Notes: generated by a model from the sequence alone, not told the origin. Positions 36,405-47,500 are shown, counted from the stretch's first letter. The stretch is 64,000 bases of DNA from an uncultured Muribaculum sp. (GCA_910589555.1 CAJUTE010000003.1:1-64000), one strand, 5' to 3'. Numbers and translations are program-made.

Positions 36405-37133
36405 TTATTTTTGCAAATTATATGTTTCCAATTCTTTCAAAGTTATCTTCCCTTCATAGATAGCCTTGCCAACTATTACTGCCGGCACTGCTGAATCATT
36501 CAGAGAATACACGTCGTTCAGTCCGCCCACACCACCGCTGGCAATGAGGAATAATTCCGGAAAACGGTCAAGAATATCTTTATAAAGACCTATGGACGGA
36601 CCTCGGAGAGTTCCATCGACATTTATATCTGTAGAGATCACTTGAGTAGCACCATGGCTTATGTACATATCCAGAAAATCCATTATCTCCACATCAGAAT
36701 CATGCAGCCAGCCTGAAGTCGAAATTTTGCCGTTTCGGGTATCAGCGCCTATAATTATGCGATCACTGCCGTATTGGCTCAACCATTCCAACGAAAGCTT
36801 GGAATCTTTTACCGCGATACTTCCAAGAGTCACCTTTGAAGCACCGTAATCCAATGCCATCCTGATGTCTTCATCGTGCTTCACGCCTCCACCGAAATCA
36901 ATTGTGAGCCCGGTGCCGGACGCTATTTTCTCCAGTGTGCGATGATTGACAATGTGCTGCGACTTAGCGCCGTCAAGGTCTACCACATGGAGCTTCCGGC
37001 ACCCGGAATCTTCATAGGATTTCGCAATATCCACAGGATTTCCATCATAGATTTTCGCAGTGCCATAGTCTCCTTTGGTCAATCTCACACACTTACCATC
37101 GATTATGTCAATGGCGGGGATTATTTCTGTCAT
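36405..37133 (-). CDS. hisA: ProFAR isomerase
   Basis: 242-residue TIM barrel catalysing the Amadori isomerisation before HisF/HisH. Catalytic Asp residues are in AIDIIDGKCVRL and IIGADTRNGKIS; phosphate loops IDFGGGVKHDED and LIASGGVGGLND are present. Its ATG overlaps the hisH stop by 4 bp. Confidence 0.95.
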   Translation of the reverse strand: MTEIIPAIDIIDGKCVRLTKGDYGTAKIYDGNPVDIAKSYEDSGCRKLHVVDLDGAKSQHIVNHRTLEKIASGTGLTIDFGGGVKHDEDIRMALDYGASKVTLGSIAVKDSKLSLEWLSQYGSDRIIIGADTRNGKISTSGWLHDSDVEIMDFLDMYISHGATQVISTDINVDGTLRGPSIGLYKDILDRFPELFLIASGGVGGLNDVYSLNDSAVPAVIVGKAIYEGKITLKELETYNLQK

Positions 37134-37720
37134 AGCTCCAAGAAATGTTTAATGATTGTTTCTCCCACATCACCACTCTTCTCAGGATGAAACTGAGTCG
37201 CATAAAAATTATCTTTATGAAGCGACGCGCTGAAAGGGTCTATATATTCTGTCACTGCAGTGGTATATGGATTGACCGGAACATAGTAACTATGCACGTA
37301 ATACACATATTTCCCGTCACATGATGCAGGCACCACTCCGTTGCCGGTGACATTAACCGTGTTCCAACCCATGTGCGGAACCTTAAAGTCAATATTATCC
37401 GATTTGAATCGCACTACATCAATGTCAAAAATGCCAAGACAATCAGTATCCCCCTCTTCCGAATGGCGACACATGAGTTGCTGCCCTATGCATATCCCCA
37501 ATACCGGGCGAGTCAATGATCTGATCACATCATCAAGGCGATGCTGCCGCAGATACTCCATGGCAGCGCGAGCCTCGCCCACACCTGGGAAAATGACTTT
37601 CGATGCCGACCGCAACTCAGCTTCATCATCTGTGATTAAAGCTTCAACGCCAAGCCTGTTCAACGCGGAAAGGACCGAATAGTTATTACCCGCATTATAT
37701 TTAATAATGGCAACACTCAT
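37130..37720 (-). CDS. hisH: Imidazole glycerol phosphate synthase, glutamine amidotransferase subunit
   Basis: 196-residue class I glutaminase that supplies ammonia to HisF. The catalytic Cys is in VLGICIGQQLM (about residue 77), and His and Glu are in ATQFHPEKSG. The oxyanion-type region FPGVGEARAAM is intact. It lies 3 bp after purU and overlaps hisA. Confidence 0.95.
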   Translation of the reverse strand: MSVAIIKYNAGNNYSVLSALNRLGVEALITDDEAELRSASKVIFPGVGEARAAMEYLRQHRLDDVIRSLTRPVLGICIGQQLMCRHSEEGDTDCLGIFDIDVVRFKSDNIDFKVPHMGWNTVNVTGNGVVPASCDGKYVYYVHSYYVPVNPYTTAVTEYIDPFSASLHKDNFYATQFHPEKSGDVGETIIKHFLEL

Positions 37721-37723
37721 ATA

Positions 37724-38602
37724 TCAACTGAATACGATTGTTTTATTATCAAATGTGAGTATTTTGCGTTGAATGTGCTTCTCCACGGCACGAGAAAGCA
37801 CGATCTTCTCCAAGTCACGACCCTTATGCACGAGATCCTGGATCGTGTCTTTGTGTGTGACACGCACAATATCCTGCTCGATTATAGGACCGGCATCAAG
37901 ATCGGGAGTCACGTAATGGCTTGTCGCCCCGATAAGTTTAACACCTCGTTCGTAGGCGGCATGATAAGGCTTGGCTCCGACAAATGCCGGCAAAAATGAA
38001 TGATGGATGTTGATGATATGGTGAGGATATCTATTGATGAAATCCTCTGAAAGCACCTGCATATATCGGGCAAGCACAATGAAGTCGACATTGTAAGAGT
38101 CCAGTATCTCAAATTCCTTTTGCTCCATCTCGGCTTTATTCTCCCTGGTCACAGGAATCACCTCAAACGGTATATTGAATTGTTTTGCCGCATCAGCAAG
38201 GTCAGGATGGTTGCTGATAATCACAGGAATCTCCACATCCCACTCGCCCGAGATATAGCGGGCAAGAATATCATAAAGGCAATGCGACATCTTGCTGACA
38301 AAAATCGCCATGCGCTGAGGTTCGTCAGAGAATTTGAGCGAATAATTGAGATTATATTTTGCGGCGTAAAGTATCTGGAAATATTCTCCTATCTTATTCT
38401 TTGGAATAATGAAATTTTCCAGATCCCACTCTACACGCATATAGAAAACACCGTTCACCTTATCCACATACTGGTCAAGGTAAACGATATTTCCTCCATT
38501 GACATTTATAAACTCTGTGATAACCGCGATGATGCCCGGTTGATCGGGGCAATGCATGAGCAATATCGCAGTATTTTTTCTCTTACGTTCTGTCGACGAC
38601 AT
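37724..38602 (-). CDS. purU: Formyltetrahydrofolate deformylase
   Basis: 292 residues. An N-terminal ACT domain (LLMHCPDQPGIIAVITEFI) is followed by a formyltransferase-type domain with NIHHSFLPAFVGAKPYHAAY and the Asp in DLDAGPIIEQD, completing the Asn-His-Asp active site. It releases formate from 10-formyl-THF, balancing one-carbon pools used in purine synthesis. Placement directly before hisH is notable because histidine synthesis yields AICAR, which is formylated by the same cofactor. Confidence 0.93.
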   Translation of the reverse strand: MSSTERKRKNTAILLMHCPDQPGIIAVITEFINVNGGNIVYLDQYVDKVNGVFYMRVEWDLENFIIPKNKIGEYFQILYAAKYNLNYSLKFSDEPQRMAIFVSKMSHCLYDILARYISGEWDVEIPVIISNHPDLADAAKQFNIPFEVIPVTRENKAEMEQKEFEILDSYNVDFIVLARYMQVLSEDFINRYPHHIINIHHSFLPAFVGAKPYHAAYERGVKLIGATSHYVTPDLDAGPIIEQDIVRVTHKDTIQDLVHKGRDLEKIVLSRAVEKHIQRKILTFDNKTIVFS

Positions 38603-38632
38603 TATTCAACAAGCTTATGATTAATAATTAAT

Positions 38633-40813
38633 TTAATTTCCCATTTCAGAGAGGAACTTGATGCGTATCAACCTTATCTCTTCCTCGCTATATTCATTGC
38701 CGAGTTCTTCAAAAGCCGACTTCAAATCATCACTTTCGCTCTCTTTGAAATAATCGAAGATATCCTCCTGCCGTTCATCATCCATTATCTCGTCAAGGAA
38801 ATAATTTATGCTGATTTTCGTTCCTGAGTACACAATTGCCTCGATTTCATCAAGCAGCTCATTAAATTCAAGACCCTTGCTTTCTGCCAATGCGTCAAGC
38901 GGTATCTTACGGTCTATTCCTTGAATAATGGATATTTTAAGTTTGCTTTTATTGGCGACACTTCTTACACGCAAATCTTCGGGACGCTCGATTTCATTCT
39001 CTTCCACATGAGTTTTGATCACCTTTATGAAATCATCGCCATAGCGTTTTGCCTTGCCGGCTCCCACTCCCGGGATGTTCTGCAACTCTTCTATCGTGAT
39101 AGGATATGTGGTTGCCATCGCCTCAAGAGAAGAATCCTGGAATATCACATAAGTAGGAAGCTCGAGCCTTTTTGCTATCTTTTTGCGCAGATCCTTAAGT
39201 ATGTTATACAATTCCGGATCCACAGCACATGAGGCTCCGCTTTTCACTACCATCTCTTCCTCTTCCTCATTGAAATCATTGTCTTCCACAATCTTGAATG
39301 AGGACGGTTTTTTATCAAAATCTTTTCCCTTCTTAGTCACCTTCAATAAACCGAAATTTTCAATATCACGGTCAAGATATCCTGATATGATAGCTTGACG
39401 GATAACAGTGTTAAGTGTCTTCGCATCACTGCCTTCAAGACATCCAAACACCTCCAGTTCATCCTGGTTATACGACTTTACTGTAGCTGTATTCTTGCCA
39501 AGCAACACATCAATCACTTGCTCGGCCTTAAATTTTTCCTTAAGTGCTGTTACGGTTTCGATCACAGCACAGAGCTCATCTTTTGCTTCCACTTGTTTTT
39601 TGGGATTTAAACAATTGTCACAATTCCCACAATTATCTTCGTTGTATTCTTCGCCAAAGTAATGCAAAAGCGACTTTCTGCGGCATATCGATGATTCGGC
39701 GTATGCGGTAGTCTCAAGCAAGAGCTGCTTCCCTATTTCCTGCTCGGAAATAGGCTTGCCTTGCATGAATTTCTCCATCTTCATCAAGTCTTTGTTGGAG
39801 TAGAATGTGATACATTGACCTTCTCCTTCATCACGGCCGGCTCTGCCGGTTTCCTGATAGTAGCCTTCAAGCGACTTAGGAATATCGTAATGTATCACAA
39901 ATCTCACATCAGGCTTGTCTATACCCATGCCGAATGCTATAGTTGCCACAATCACGTCCACCTCTTCCATCAGAAATGCGTCCTGATTGGCTGAACGAGT
40001 CGCGGCATCCATGCCGGCATGATACGGAAGAGCGCGGATATTGTTGATCTTCAATGTCTCGGCAAGCTCCTCCACCTTCTTGCGGCTCAGGCAATAAATA
40101 ATGCCGCTTTTGCCGCTCTGTGATTTTATGAACTTGATAATCTCCTTATCGATATTAGCCGTTTTGGGTCTCACCTCATAATAAAGATTTTTGCGGTTGA
40201 AGGACGACTTGAAAACCGTGGCGTCCTGCATCCCGAGATTTTTCTGGATATCGTGCTGCACTTTAGGTGTGGCAGTAGCTGTCAGGGCTATCACGGGACG
40301 ACGGCATATTTCATTTATTATCGGACGGATTTTACGGTATTCCGGGCGAAAATCATGACCCCATTCCGATATGCAATGGGCTTCGTCAACAGCGTAAAAT
40401 GATATGGGAACTGTTTTTAGGAATTCAATATTTTCTTCTTTCGTCAAAGACTCAGGAGCCACATAAAGCAACTTGGTCTTCTTTGAAATTACATCACTTT
40501 TCACCTGATCAATTGCCGCTTTATTCAAGGAGGAGTTCAAGAAGTGGGCGACCGCATCATGATCACTGAAATGACGCATTGCATCGACCTGATTCTTCAT
40601 AAGCGCTATCAATGGAGAAATCACTATTGCGGTTCCTTCCATCATTAGTGCCGGGAGTTGATAGCACAATGATTTGCCGCCTCCGGTAGGCATCAATACA
40701 AACGTATCATTTCCTGCAAGCAAGCTGGAAATAATAGCCTCTTGATTCCCTTTGAAGGTGTCAAAACCGAAATGCTTCTTCAGCTCTTCAGTCAATGCCG
40801 ATTTCTGTGTCAT
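38633..40813 (-). CDS. recQ: ATP-dependent DNA helicase RecQ
   Basis: 726 residues. Helicase motifs: Walker A MPTGGGKSLCYQLPAL, DEAH box AVDEAHCISEWGHDFR, motif VI YYQETGRAGRDEG. The RQC zinc cluster is CRRKSLLHYFGE then CGNCDNC. An HRDC domain follows at about 530-610 (LRKKIAKRLELPTYVIFQDS, IPGVGAGKAKRYG). The last 100 residues are an acidic tail seen in Bacteroidota RecQ. It unwinds recombination intermediates and stalled forks. It is 25 bp after clpX. Confidence 0.95.
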   Translation of the reverse strand: MTQKSALTEELKKHFGFDTFKGNQEAIISSLLAGNDTFVLMPTGGGKSLCYQLPALMMEGTAIVISPLIALMKNQVDAMRHFSDHDAVAHFLNSSLNKAAIDQVKSDVISKKTKLLYVAPESLTKEENIEFLKTVPISFYAVDEAHCISEWGHDFRPEYRKIRPIINEICRRPVIALTATATPKVQHDIQKNLGMQDATVFKSSFNRKNLYYEVRPKTANIDKEIIKFIKSQSGKSGIIYCLSRKKVEELAETLKINNIRALPYHAGMDAATRSANQDAFLMEEVDVIVATIAFGMGIDKPDVRFVIHYDIPKSLEGYYQETGRAGRDEGEGQCITFYSNKDLMKMEKFMQGKPISEQEIGKQLLLETTAYAESSICRRKSLLHYFGEEYNEDNCGNCDNCLNPKKQVEAKDELCAVIETVTALKEKFKAEQVIDVLLGKNTATVKSYNQDELEVFGCLEGSDAKTLNTVIRQAIISGYLDRDIENFGLLKVTKKGKDFDKKPSSFKIVEDNDFNEEEEEMVVKSGASCAVDPELYNILKDLRKKIAKRLELPTYVIFQDSSLEAMATTYPITIEELQNIPGVGAGKAKRYGDDFIKVIKTHVEENEIERPEDLRVRSVANKSKLKISIIQGIDRKIPLDALAESKGLEFNELLDEIEAIVYSGTKISINYFLDEIMDDERQEDIFDYFKESESDDLKSAFEELGNEYSEEEIRLIRIKFLSEMGN

Positions 40814-40838
40814 GGTGTGTATGGTTCAGGTTTATTAT

Positions 40839-42089
40839 TTAATTTTCCAATGATTCAAATTCTGATTTCTGCAACTTTTGGAGGGCATAATCGGGAGTCA
40901 CTACAAACTTCTTCTTGTTGGACGACGGATAGTCAAACATCGAGTCAATCATAATGGTTTCAACAATTGACCTTAACCCGCGTGCTCCAAGTTTATATTC
41001 AATAGCTTTGTCGACAATCAAATCCAATGTGGCATCTTCAAATTCAAGATCTATGCCATCCATTTTGAACAATTTGATATACTGACGCACTATTGCATTC
41101 TTTGGTTCAGTCAAAACTCGTTTCAACGCCTCTCTGTCAAGCGGCTCAAGACTTGTCAAGATCGGCAAGCGACCTATAATCTCAGGAATCAGTCCGAATG
41201 ATTTCAAATCCTGAGGAGCGACATATTTCAAGAAGTTGTCACGCTTATAGCGTTGCTTTGCCGGACTTGTTGAATAACCGACAACATGAGTGTTAAGACG
41301 ATGTGCGATCTTGGTTTCAATACCGTCAAACGCGCCTCCGCAGATAAACAGAATGTTTTTAGTATTCACAGGTATCATCCGTTGTTCCGGATGCTTTCTA
41401 CCTCCTTGCGGTGGAACATTCACCACCGAGCCTTCAAGCAACTTCAGCAATCCCTGCTGTACACCCTCACCGCTCACGTCACGTGTGATCGACGGATTGT
41501 CGCCTTTTCTCGCGATTTTGTCAATCTCGTCAATAAACACGATGCCACGCTCGGCTTTTGCCACATCATAATCTGCCACCTGAAGAAGACGTGTGAGCAA
41601 ACTCTCGATGTCCTCTCCTACATAGCCGGCTTGAGTGAGCACAGTAGCATCAACAATCGTGAATGGAACATCAAGAAGCTTGGCTATTGTTTTCGCAAGC
41701 AAAGTCTTGCCGGTCCCGGTGGGCCCCACAAGAATGACATTGCTTTTCTCGATGTCCACATCATCGTCATCCGATTGCGACAACCGTTTATAGTGATTAT
41801 ATACGGCAACCGAAAGATATTTCTTGGCTTCGGTCTGCCCTATCACATATTGGTCAAGGAAATCACAAATCTCCTTCGGCTTTGGGATTTTGCCTATGGA
41901 AGTTGCGTTATCCGAGACGCTCTTTCCCGATGCATTTGTCTTATATTCGTTCAGAATCTCGCTTATTGATTCCACGCAATAAGAGCAAATGTAGGTGTTT
42001 GGCTTGTCGGCTGAAGGCACCAGAATCTCAGACATCTCGGCAGGTCGTCCGCAGAATGAGCATTTAGCGCTTTCCGTTTTTTTTGCCAT
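40839..42089 (-). CDS. clpX: ClpXP protease ATP-binding subunit
   Basis: 416-residue AAA+ unfoldase that feeds substrates to ClpP. The N-terminal zinc domain has CSFCGRPAEM and CSYC. Walker A is GPTGTGKTLLAK, the pore loop GYVG is at about residue 150, Walker B is GIVFIDEIDKI, and RKHPEQ matches the RKH loop. It directly follows clpP. Confidence 0.97.
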   Translation of the reverse strand: MAKKTESAKCSFCGRPAEMSEILVPSADKPNTYICSYCVESISEILNEYKTNASGKSVSDNATSIGKIPKPKEICDFLDQYVIGQTEAKKYLSVAVYNHYKRLSQSDDDDVDIEKSNVILVGPTGTGKTLLAKTIAKLLDVPFTIVDATVLTQAGYVGEDIESLLTRLLQVADYDVAKAERGIVFIDEIDKIARKGDNPSITRDVSGEGVQQGLLKLLEGSVVNVPPQGGRKHPEQRMIPVNTKNILFICGGAFDGIETKIAHRLNTHVVGYSTSPAKQRYKRDNFLKYVAPQDLKSFGLIPEIIGRLPILTSLEPLDREALKRVLTEPKNAIVRQYIKLFKMDGIDLEFEDATLDLIVDKAIEYKLGARGLRSIVETIMIDSMFDYPSSNKKKFVVTPDYALQKLQKSEFESLEN

Positions 42090-42100
42090 ATTTACTTTTA

Positions 42101-42793
42101 TTAATGTGCAGCTTTTACAAGTACATTGTCTATCATTCCATACTCCTTAGCCTCTTCGGCTGTCATCCAGTAGTCACGGTCAGAGTCTCTCTCGACTTTT
42201 TCATAAGTCATTCCGGAGTGATCGGCAATTATTGTATAAAGTTCTTTCTTCAATTTCTGTATTTCGCGGGCAGTAATCTCAATGTCAGAAGCTTGACCTT
42301 GAGCGCCACCCATCGGCTGGTGAATCATGACACGCGAATGCTTCAATGCGAAGCGCTTTCCCTTTTCTCCCGACACCAACAACACCGCTGCCATTGATGC
42401 CGCCATGCCGGTGCATATCGTAGCCACATCGCTGGAGATATACTGCATGGTGTCATAAATGCCAAGTCCGGCATAAACAGAGCCGCCGGGCGAGTTTATG
42501 TAGATCGACACATCTTTACCGGGATCGGAAGTGTCAAGATATAATAGCTGTGCTTGAATCACATTTGCGGTATAGTCATTTACTTCAGTGCCAAGGAATA
42601 TAATGCGGTCCATCATAAGGCGAGAGAAAACGTCCATCTGTGCGACATTCATCTGGCGCTCTTCAATGATAGTGGGAGAAATATAGCTTGAGGTGATATT
42701 GGGCACTCCGGCGGCGGCAATGTATTGGTCAAGCGCGAGTCCGTTCATGCCTAAATGCTTTACAGCATAATTTCTAAAATCATTATTATTCAT
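42101..42793 (-). CDS. clpP: ClpP serine protease subunit
   Basis: 230 residues. The catalytic triad is visible: Ser in GMAASMAAVLL, His in SRVMIHQPMGG and Asp in the DSDRDYWMTAEEA region. The N-terminal 30 residues are longer than E. coli ClpP and may be processed. The gene starts the long run down to ftsE, behind a clear promoter. Confidence 0.96.
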   Translation of the reverse strand: MNNNDFRNYAVKHLGMNGLALDQYIAAAGVPNITSSYISPTIIEERQMNVAQMDVFSRLMMDRIIFLGTEVNDYTANVIQAQLLYLDTSDPGKDVSIYINSPGGSVYAGLGIYDTMQYISSDVATICTGMAASMAAVLLVSGEKGKRFALKHSRVMIHQPMGGAQGQASDIEITAREIQKLKKELYTIIADHSGMTYEKVERDSDRDYWMTAEEAKEYGMIDNVLVKAAH

Positions 42794-42826
42794 ATTCTAA
42801 ATGTATAAGTGTCTAATTTACTATTT

Positions 42827-42834
42827 CAAAGATA
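42827..42834 (-). promoter_or_regulatory. TAnnTTTG promoter element of the clpP run
   Basis: TATCTTTG on the minus strand, 33 bases before the clpP ATG. I see no other clear element before lysC, so clpP to ftsE (nine genes) may share it. Confidence 0.75.
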
Positions 42835-42904
42835 CAAAAATAAAATTGTAATTCTGCAATATTTTATCAATTTTTATAGAAACGGTGTTGCCCGGTCTAT
42901 ACAT

Positions 42905-42936
42905 AAGGGGAGCGACACTTTTGCGCCGCTCCCCTT
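42905..42936 (-). terminator. Hairpin terminator after trigger factor gene
   Basis: AAGGGGAGCG (42905-42914) pairs with CGCTCCCCTT (42927-42936). The T-rich tail is short. It lies 20 bp past the tig stop and separates tig from clpP. Confidence 0.7.
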
Positions 42937-42955
42937 TATGTATATTTGATGATGA

Positions 42956-44317
42956 TTACATCTTTGAGGCAAGTTCCTTGAATTCGTCAAGTGACACCTC
43001 TTTGTTTTCAAGAGTCACGCGTTCCTTGATTGCATCAAAAAGCTTGGCATCTCCAACCTCTTCAATGATGCGCGGACGGTAGTTCTTGTCAGCAAGGATG
43101 CGCTTAGCATAATCGGTCAATGTAGCATCATCCATATTGGTCATGCCATATTGAGCGAACTGCATGGCTGCAATCATCTTGGCGTGGTTCACAAGATCCT
43201 CCTCTTCGATCTTGATCTGGCAGAGATCGCCTATGCGCTCTTTTATGAGCTGCCATTTCAAGCCCGGAACCATCTTTTCATATTCTTCATTGATGTTTTC
43301 GGCATTAAGTTCATCATGACGGCGCACAAGCCACTTCTTGAGAACCTCTGCGGGAAGCTCCATTTCGCCATATTTTGCAAGCATAGCCTTTTCAGTGTCG
43401 GCACGGAACATCATTTCGCTGTTGCGAAGGAGTTCATTGGCGATCATCTCTTTTACGCCTGCACGGTAGCCGGCTTCGTCGGTGACTTTGTCCTTACCGA
43501 GTACATTGTCATACAGTTCCTGGCCGAGTTCAGCAGGACGAAGAACGATAATTTCCGAGATGGCAAACTCAAAGTCGCCTTTCACATCAGCTGCCTTATC
43601 CTTGTCGATTCCAAGCATTGAAGAAAGCTCAGCGGCGTTACCCTCACAGGTTTTCCAAGGGTTGAATACAACCTTGTCATTGATCTTTTTGCCTGCAAAT
43701 TTTTCAGCCTCAGCCTTGTCCTTGAAATACATCGGTGCCACAATGCCGTTAAGCATCTGTATAGCATTCTCTGAAGTATTTACACTGCCGTCTTCATTAA
43801 GTTCCATGATAGTTCCTTTGACAAGAGCGTTTGCTTCAACCTCTTCGCCGGGAACCTGAGCGCCGAAACGCTCGCGGAACTTGCCGTCCTGCTCTGAAAT
43901 CATGTCCTCAGTAACCTCGATGGTATAATAAGGAAGTTTTTCCTCCTTGTCAAGAGTTACATTGATCTCAGGGGTAAGAGCCAATTCATATTGGAATGTG
44001 AAATCCTTCTCATTCTTAAGATCAAGTTCTTTCACTTCTACAGGAATAGGTTCGCCCAACACGCCGAGCTTGTTGTCGCGGATATAATTGATTACAGCTT
44101 CGTAAACTTCCTGATTGATGACATCGCTTGTCACCTGCTTGCCGAATCGGCGGTTAAGTTCGCCAGCAGGAACATGACCCGGACGGAAACCGGGGATAGA
44201 GTGTTTCTTGCCAATTTCTTTGAGTTCTTTGGCTACTTTATCTTTGTAATCTTGCTCCTGGATGTTAACGGTGAGCACTGCGCTCACATTGTCTTTCTTG
44301 TCTAATGTTACATTCAT
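42956..44317 (-). CDS. tig: Trigger factor
   Basis: 453-residue ribosome-associated chaperone. The ribosome-docking signature GFRPGHVP is at about residues 43-50 in the N-terminal domain. The central part is a divergent FKBP-like domain with little of the classic prolyl isomerase core, as in other Bacteroidota, and the C-terminal half is helical. It lies next to clpPX, the order tig-clpP-clpX found in many bacteria, although a terminator and a promoter separate them here. Confidence 0.92.
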   Translation of the reverse strand: MNVTLDKKDNVSAVLTVNIQEQDYKDKVAKELKEIGKKHSIPGFRPGHVPAGELNRRFGKQVTSDVINQEVYEAVINYIRDNKLGVLGEPIPVEVKELDLKNEKDFTFQYELALTPEINVTLDKEEKLPYYTIEVTEDMISEQDGKFRERFGAQVPGEEVEANALVKGTIMELNEDGSVNTSENAIQMLNGIVAPMYFKDKAEAEKFAGKKINDKVVFNPWKTCEGNAAELSSMLGIDKDKAADVKGDFEFAISEIIVLRPAELGQELYDNVLGKDKVTDEAGYRAGVKEMIANELLRNSEMMFRADTEKAMLAKYGEMELPAEVLKKWLVRRHDELNAENINEEYEKMVPGLKWQLIKERIGDLCQIKIEEEDLVNHAKMIAAMQFAQYGMTNMDDATLTDYAKRILADKNYRPRIIEEVGDAKLFDAIKERVTLENKEVSLDEFKELASKM

Positions 44318-44357
44318 GATGTATGATTATTTTACTTAATTTTCTAAAATCGGACTA

Positions 44358-44365
44358 CAAAATTA
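44358..44365 (-). promoter_or_regulatory. TAnnTTTG promoter element of tig
   Basis: TAATTTTG on the minus strand, about 40 bases before the tig ATG, divergent from the purL promoter. Confidence 0.55.
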
Positions 44366-44501
44366 GCGTTTAAAAATTCATTTACCAACATTTTTGAGCC
44401 CAAACATTCTAAAATAAGCAAAATCCATGCCAATTTTTTTTCTTTGTCATGTTGACATCCATATTTTGGCAGTAATTGGATTAGGAATAATATTTTTTTA
44501 G

Positions 44502-44509
44502 TACTTTTG
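44502..44509 (+). promoter_or_regulatory. TAnnTTTG promoter element of purL
   Basis: TACTTTTG about 32 bases before the purL ATG, preceded by TTG at 44476-44478. No purine riboswitch fits in the leader. Confidence 0.65.
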
Positions 44510-44541
44510 CATCCTATAATAAATCATCAAAATTACAATAT

Positions 44542-47500
44542 ATGGTAGTTTACTTCAAGAAAGGAGCAAATCTTATCATCGCAGTGGAAACCGACCACCG
44601 TTTTTCAGGTGAAGAGAGCCAGAAATTGTCATGGCTTTTCGGCGGTGCAGTTCAATTGTCTTCAACATCGGTTAAAGGTCGTTTCATCGGACCAAGACGT
44701 GAAATGATCACCCCGTGGAGCACAAATGCGGTGGAAATAACCCAGAACATGGGACTGGAAGGAATCTCGCGCGTAGAAGAATTTCATCGCACCAATGATG
44801 AAGCGCCTGCACATGACAAAATGTTGCAACGCGTTTATGAAGGATTGAACAGCCGTGTGTTTACTGTCGACAAGACACCCGATGCCATCGTATATATAGA
44901 TGACATATCTGAATATAATAAGAAAGAGGGACTTGCCCTCAGCAACGAAGAGGAGCAGTATTTGCGCGATTTGAGCAAAAAGCTCGGACGACCGCTGACC
45001 GACAGCGAAGTATTCGGATTTTCTCAAGTGAATTCTGAGCATTGCCGACATAAGATATTCAACGGCACCTTTATTATTGACGGCGAAGAAAAGCCGATGT
45101 CGCTTTTTAAACTCATCAAAAAGACTTCTCAGGTCAACCCCAACAGCCTTGTTTCCGCCTACAAAGATAATGTAGCGTTCGTAAAGGGCCCGAAGGTTGA
45201 CCAATTTTATCCGGTGAATCCCGACCGTCCTGATTACTTTGAGGTAAAAGATATAAATACTGTCATATCGCTTAAAGCGGAAACCCATAATTTCCCCACC
45301 ACAGTCGAGCCGTTTAACGGTGCTGCCACAGGAACCGGCGGTGAAATACGCGACCGTCTGGGCGGAGGAAAGGCAAGTCTGCCAATTGCGGGAACAGCCG
45401 TTTACATGACCTCCTACCCTCGTATGTCTCCCGAGCACCGCTGGGAGCTGATGATGGATCCAAGAGCATGGCTCTACCAAACTCCGTGCGATATCTTGAT
45501 CAAAGCGTCAAATGGCGCGTCAGATTTCGGAAACAAGTTCGGACAGCCGCTTATCTGTGGTTCATTGCTGACATTCGAGCATGAAGAGAACAACAAGAAA
45601 TATGCCTACGACAAAGTGATAATGCTTGCCGGTGGCGTTGGCTTCGCTGCAAAGAAGGACGCTATAAAAGGCACTCCCGAAGCAGGTGAAAAAGTTGTTG
45701 TGATGGGAGGCGATAACTACCGTATCGGCATGGGCGGCGGCGCCGTTTCATCTGTCGAGACCGGACAATATGACAATTCAATCGAGTTGAACGCGGTACA
45801 GCGTGCCAATCCGGAAATGCAGAAACGTGTGAGCAACGTCATCCGCGCGCTGGCTGAAAGCGACGACAACCCCATCGTTTCAATCCACGACCATGGCGCC
45901 GGAGGCCATCTCAATGCTCTCTCTGAGCTTGTGGAAGCCACAGGCGGCAAGATTGAAATAGGAGCACTGCCTGTAGGCGACAAAACTCTTTCAGCTAAAG
46001 AGATTGTCGGCAACGAAAGCCAGGAACGCATGGGCATGGTGATCAATGAAGGCGACATAGAATACGTAAAACGAATTGCCGACCGCGAGCGTGCTCCGTT
46101 CTACGTTGTAGGCGAGACCACCGGTGACGACCGTTTCGTATTTGAACAGACCGATGGCGTGAAACCCATTGATCTTGCCATGGCTGATATGTTTGGAAAC
46201 TCGCCCAAAACAGTGATGACTGATTCAACAGTGAATCACACCTATAAGGATGTAGAATACGATGCTTCTAAAATAGAGGATTACCTTAGAGATGTGCTTA
46301 GCCTCGAAGCTGTGGCTTGTAAGGACTGGCTCACCAATAAGGTTGACCGCTCGGTGACCGGTAAAATCGCGCGCCAGCAGTGCCAGGGAGAGATTCAGCT
46401 GCCCTTGAGCGACTGTGGTGTCGTTTCACTCGACTACAAAGGCAAGGCGGGTATTGCGACCTCAATTGGTCACGCTCCGCAAGTAGCTCTTGTTGATTCG
46501 GCAAAAGGATCGGTTATGGCAGTTGCTGAATCACTGACCAACATAGTGATGGCTCCGCTTGCCGATGGCTTGAAGAGCATCTCACTGAGCGCCAACTGGA
46601 TGTGGCCTTGCAAGAATGCAGGTGAAGATGCAGCGTTATACCGTGCGGTAGAAGCTTGCAGCGATTTTGCTTGCGCGTTGGGTATAAACATCCCCACCGG
46701 AAAAGACAGTTTGTCAATGACTCAGAAATATGGCGATGACAAGGTGTTCGCTCCCGGCACAGTGATTATATCAGCCGCAGGCGAGGTTAGCAACGTGCGC
46801 CACACCGTATCTCCCGTTCTTCAAAACAAAGATTCTTACCTATATTATATAGACTTCAGCGGAGACACCCTTAAGCTCGGAGGTTCTGCGCTCGCTCAAT
46901 CATTGAATCGCCTTGGCAAAGAAGTTCCTACGGTGACATCACCCGAACAATTTGCAAAAACATTCAATGCAGTTCAGAAGCTGGTCAAGGGAAGAGCATT
47001 CCTTGCAGCCCACGACGTTTCTGCCGGAGGTCTCGTCACTACCCTTCTTGAAATGGCATTTGCCAATACGAATGGCGGAGTGGAATTGGATGCCGATGCA
47101 TTTGCCGCTCTCGGCGAGACTGATCTTGTCAAGATCCTGTTCGCTGAAAATCCGGCGCTTGTCGTGCAGGTAGCTTCAGCTAAATGCGAAAAGGTCGAAG
47201 AAGCGTTGCAAAACGCAGGAGCACGTTTCTGCAAAATAGGAACAATATCTGACGAGCGCACTCTGTCCATCAACCACAACGGCGGTGAGATGATGCTGTT
47301 TATCGATTATCTGCGCGACGTATGGTTCCGCTCCTCTTATCTCCTTGACGCGGTGCAAAGCGGTGAGAAACACGCGGCATTACGTTACGAGAACTACAAA
47401 AAGCAACCGATCCGCTACCGTTTCCCGTCCAATTTCAAGGGCTCGTTGAAATCTCGCGGATTATCATTGCGCCGCGACAGCAAGTCAGGCGTGCGTGCCG

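Noticed and set aside
41286..41969. 227-residue open frame antisense to clpX
   Set aside because: Shadow of clpX; no motif and no promoter.
44662..45480. 272-residue open frame antisense to purL
   Set aside because: The purL frame is intact with conserved motifs; the antisense product has no family features.
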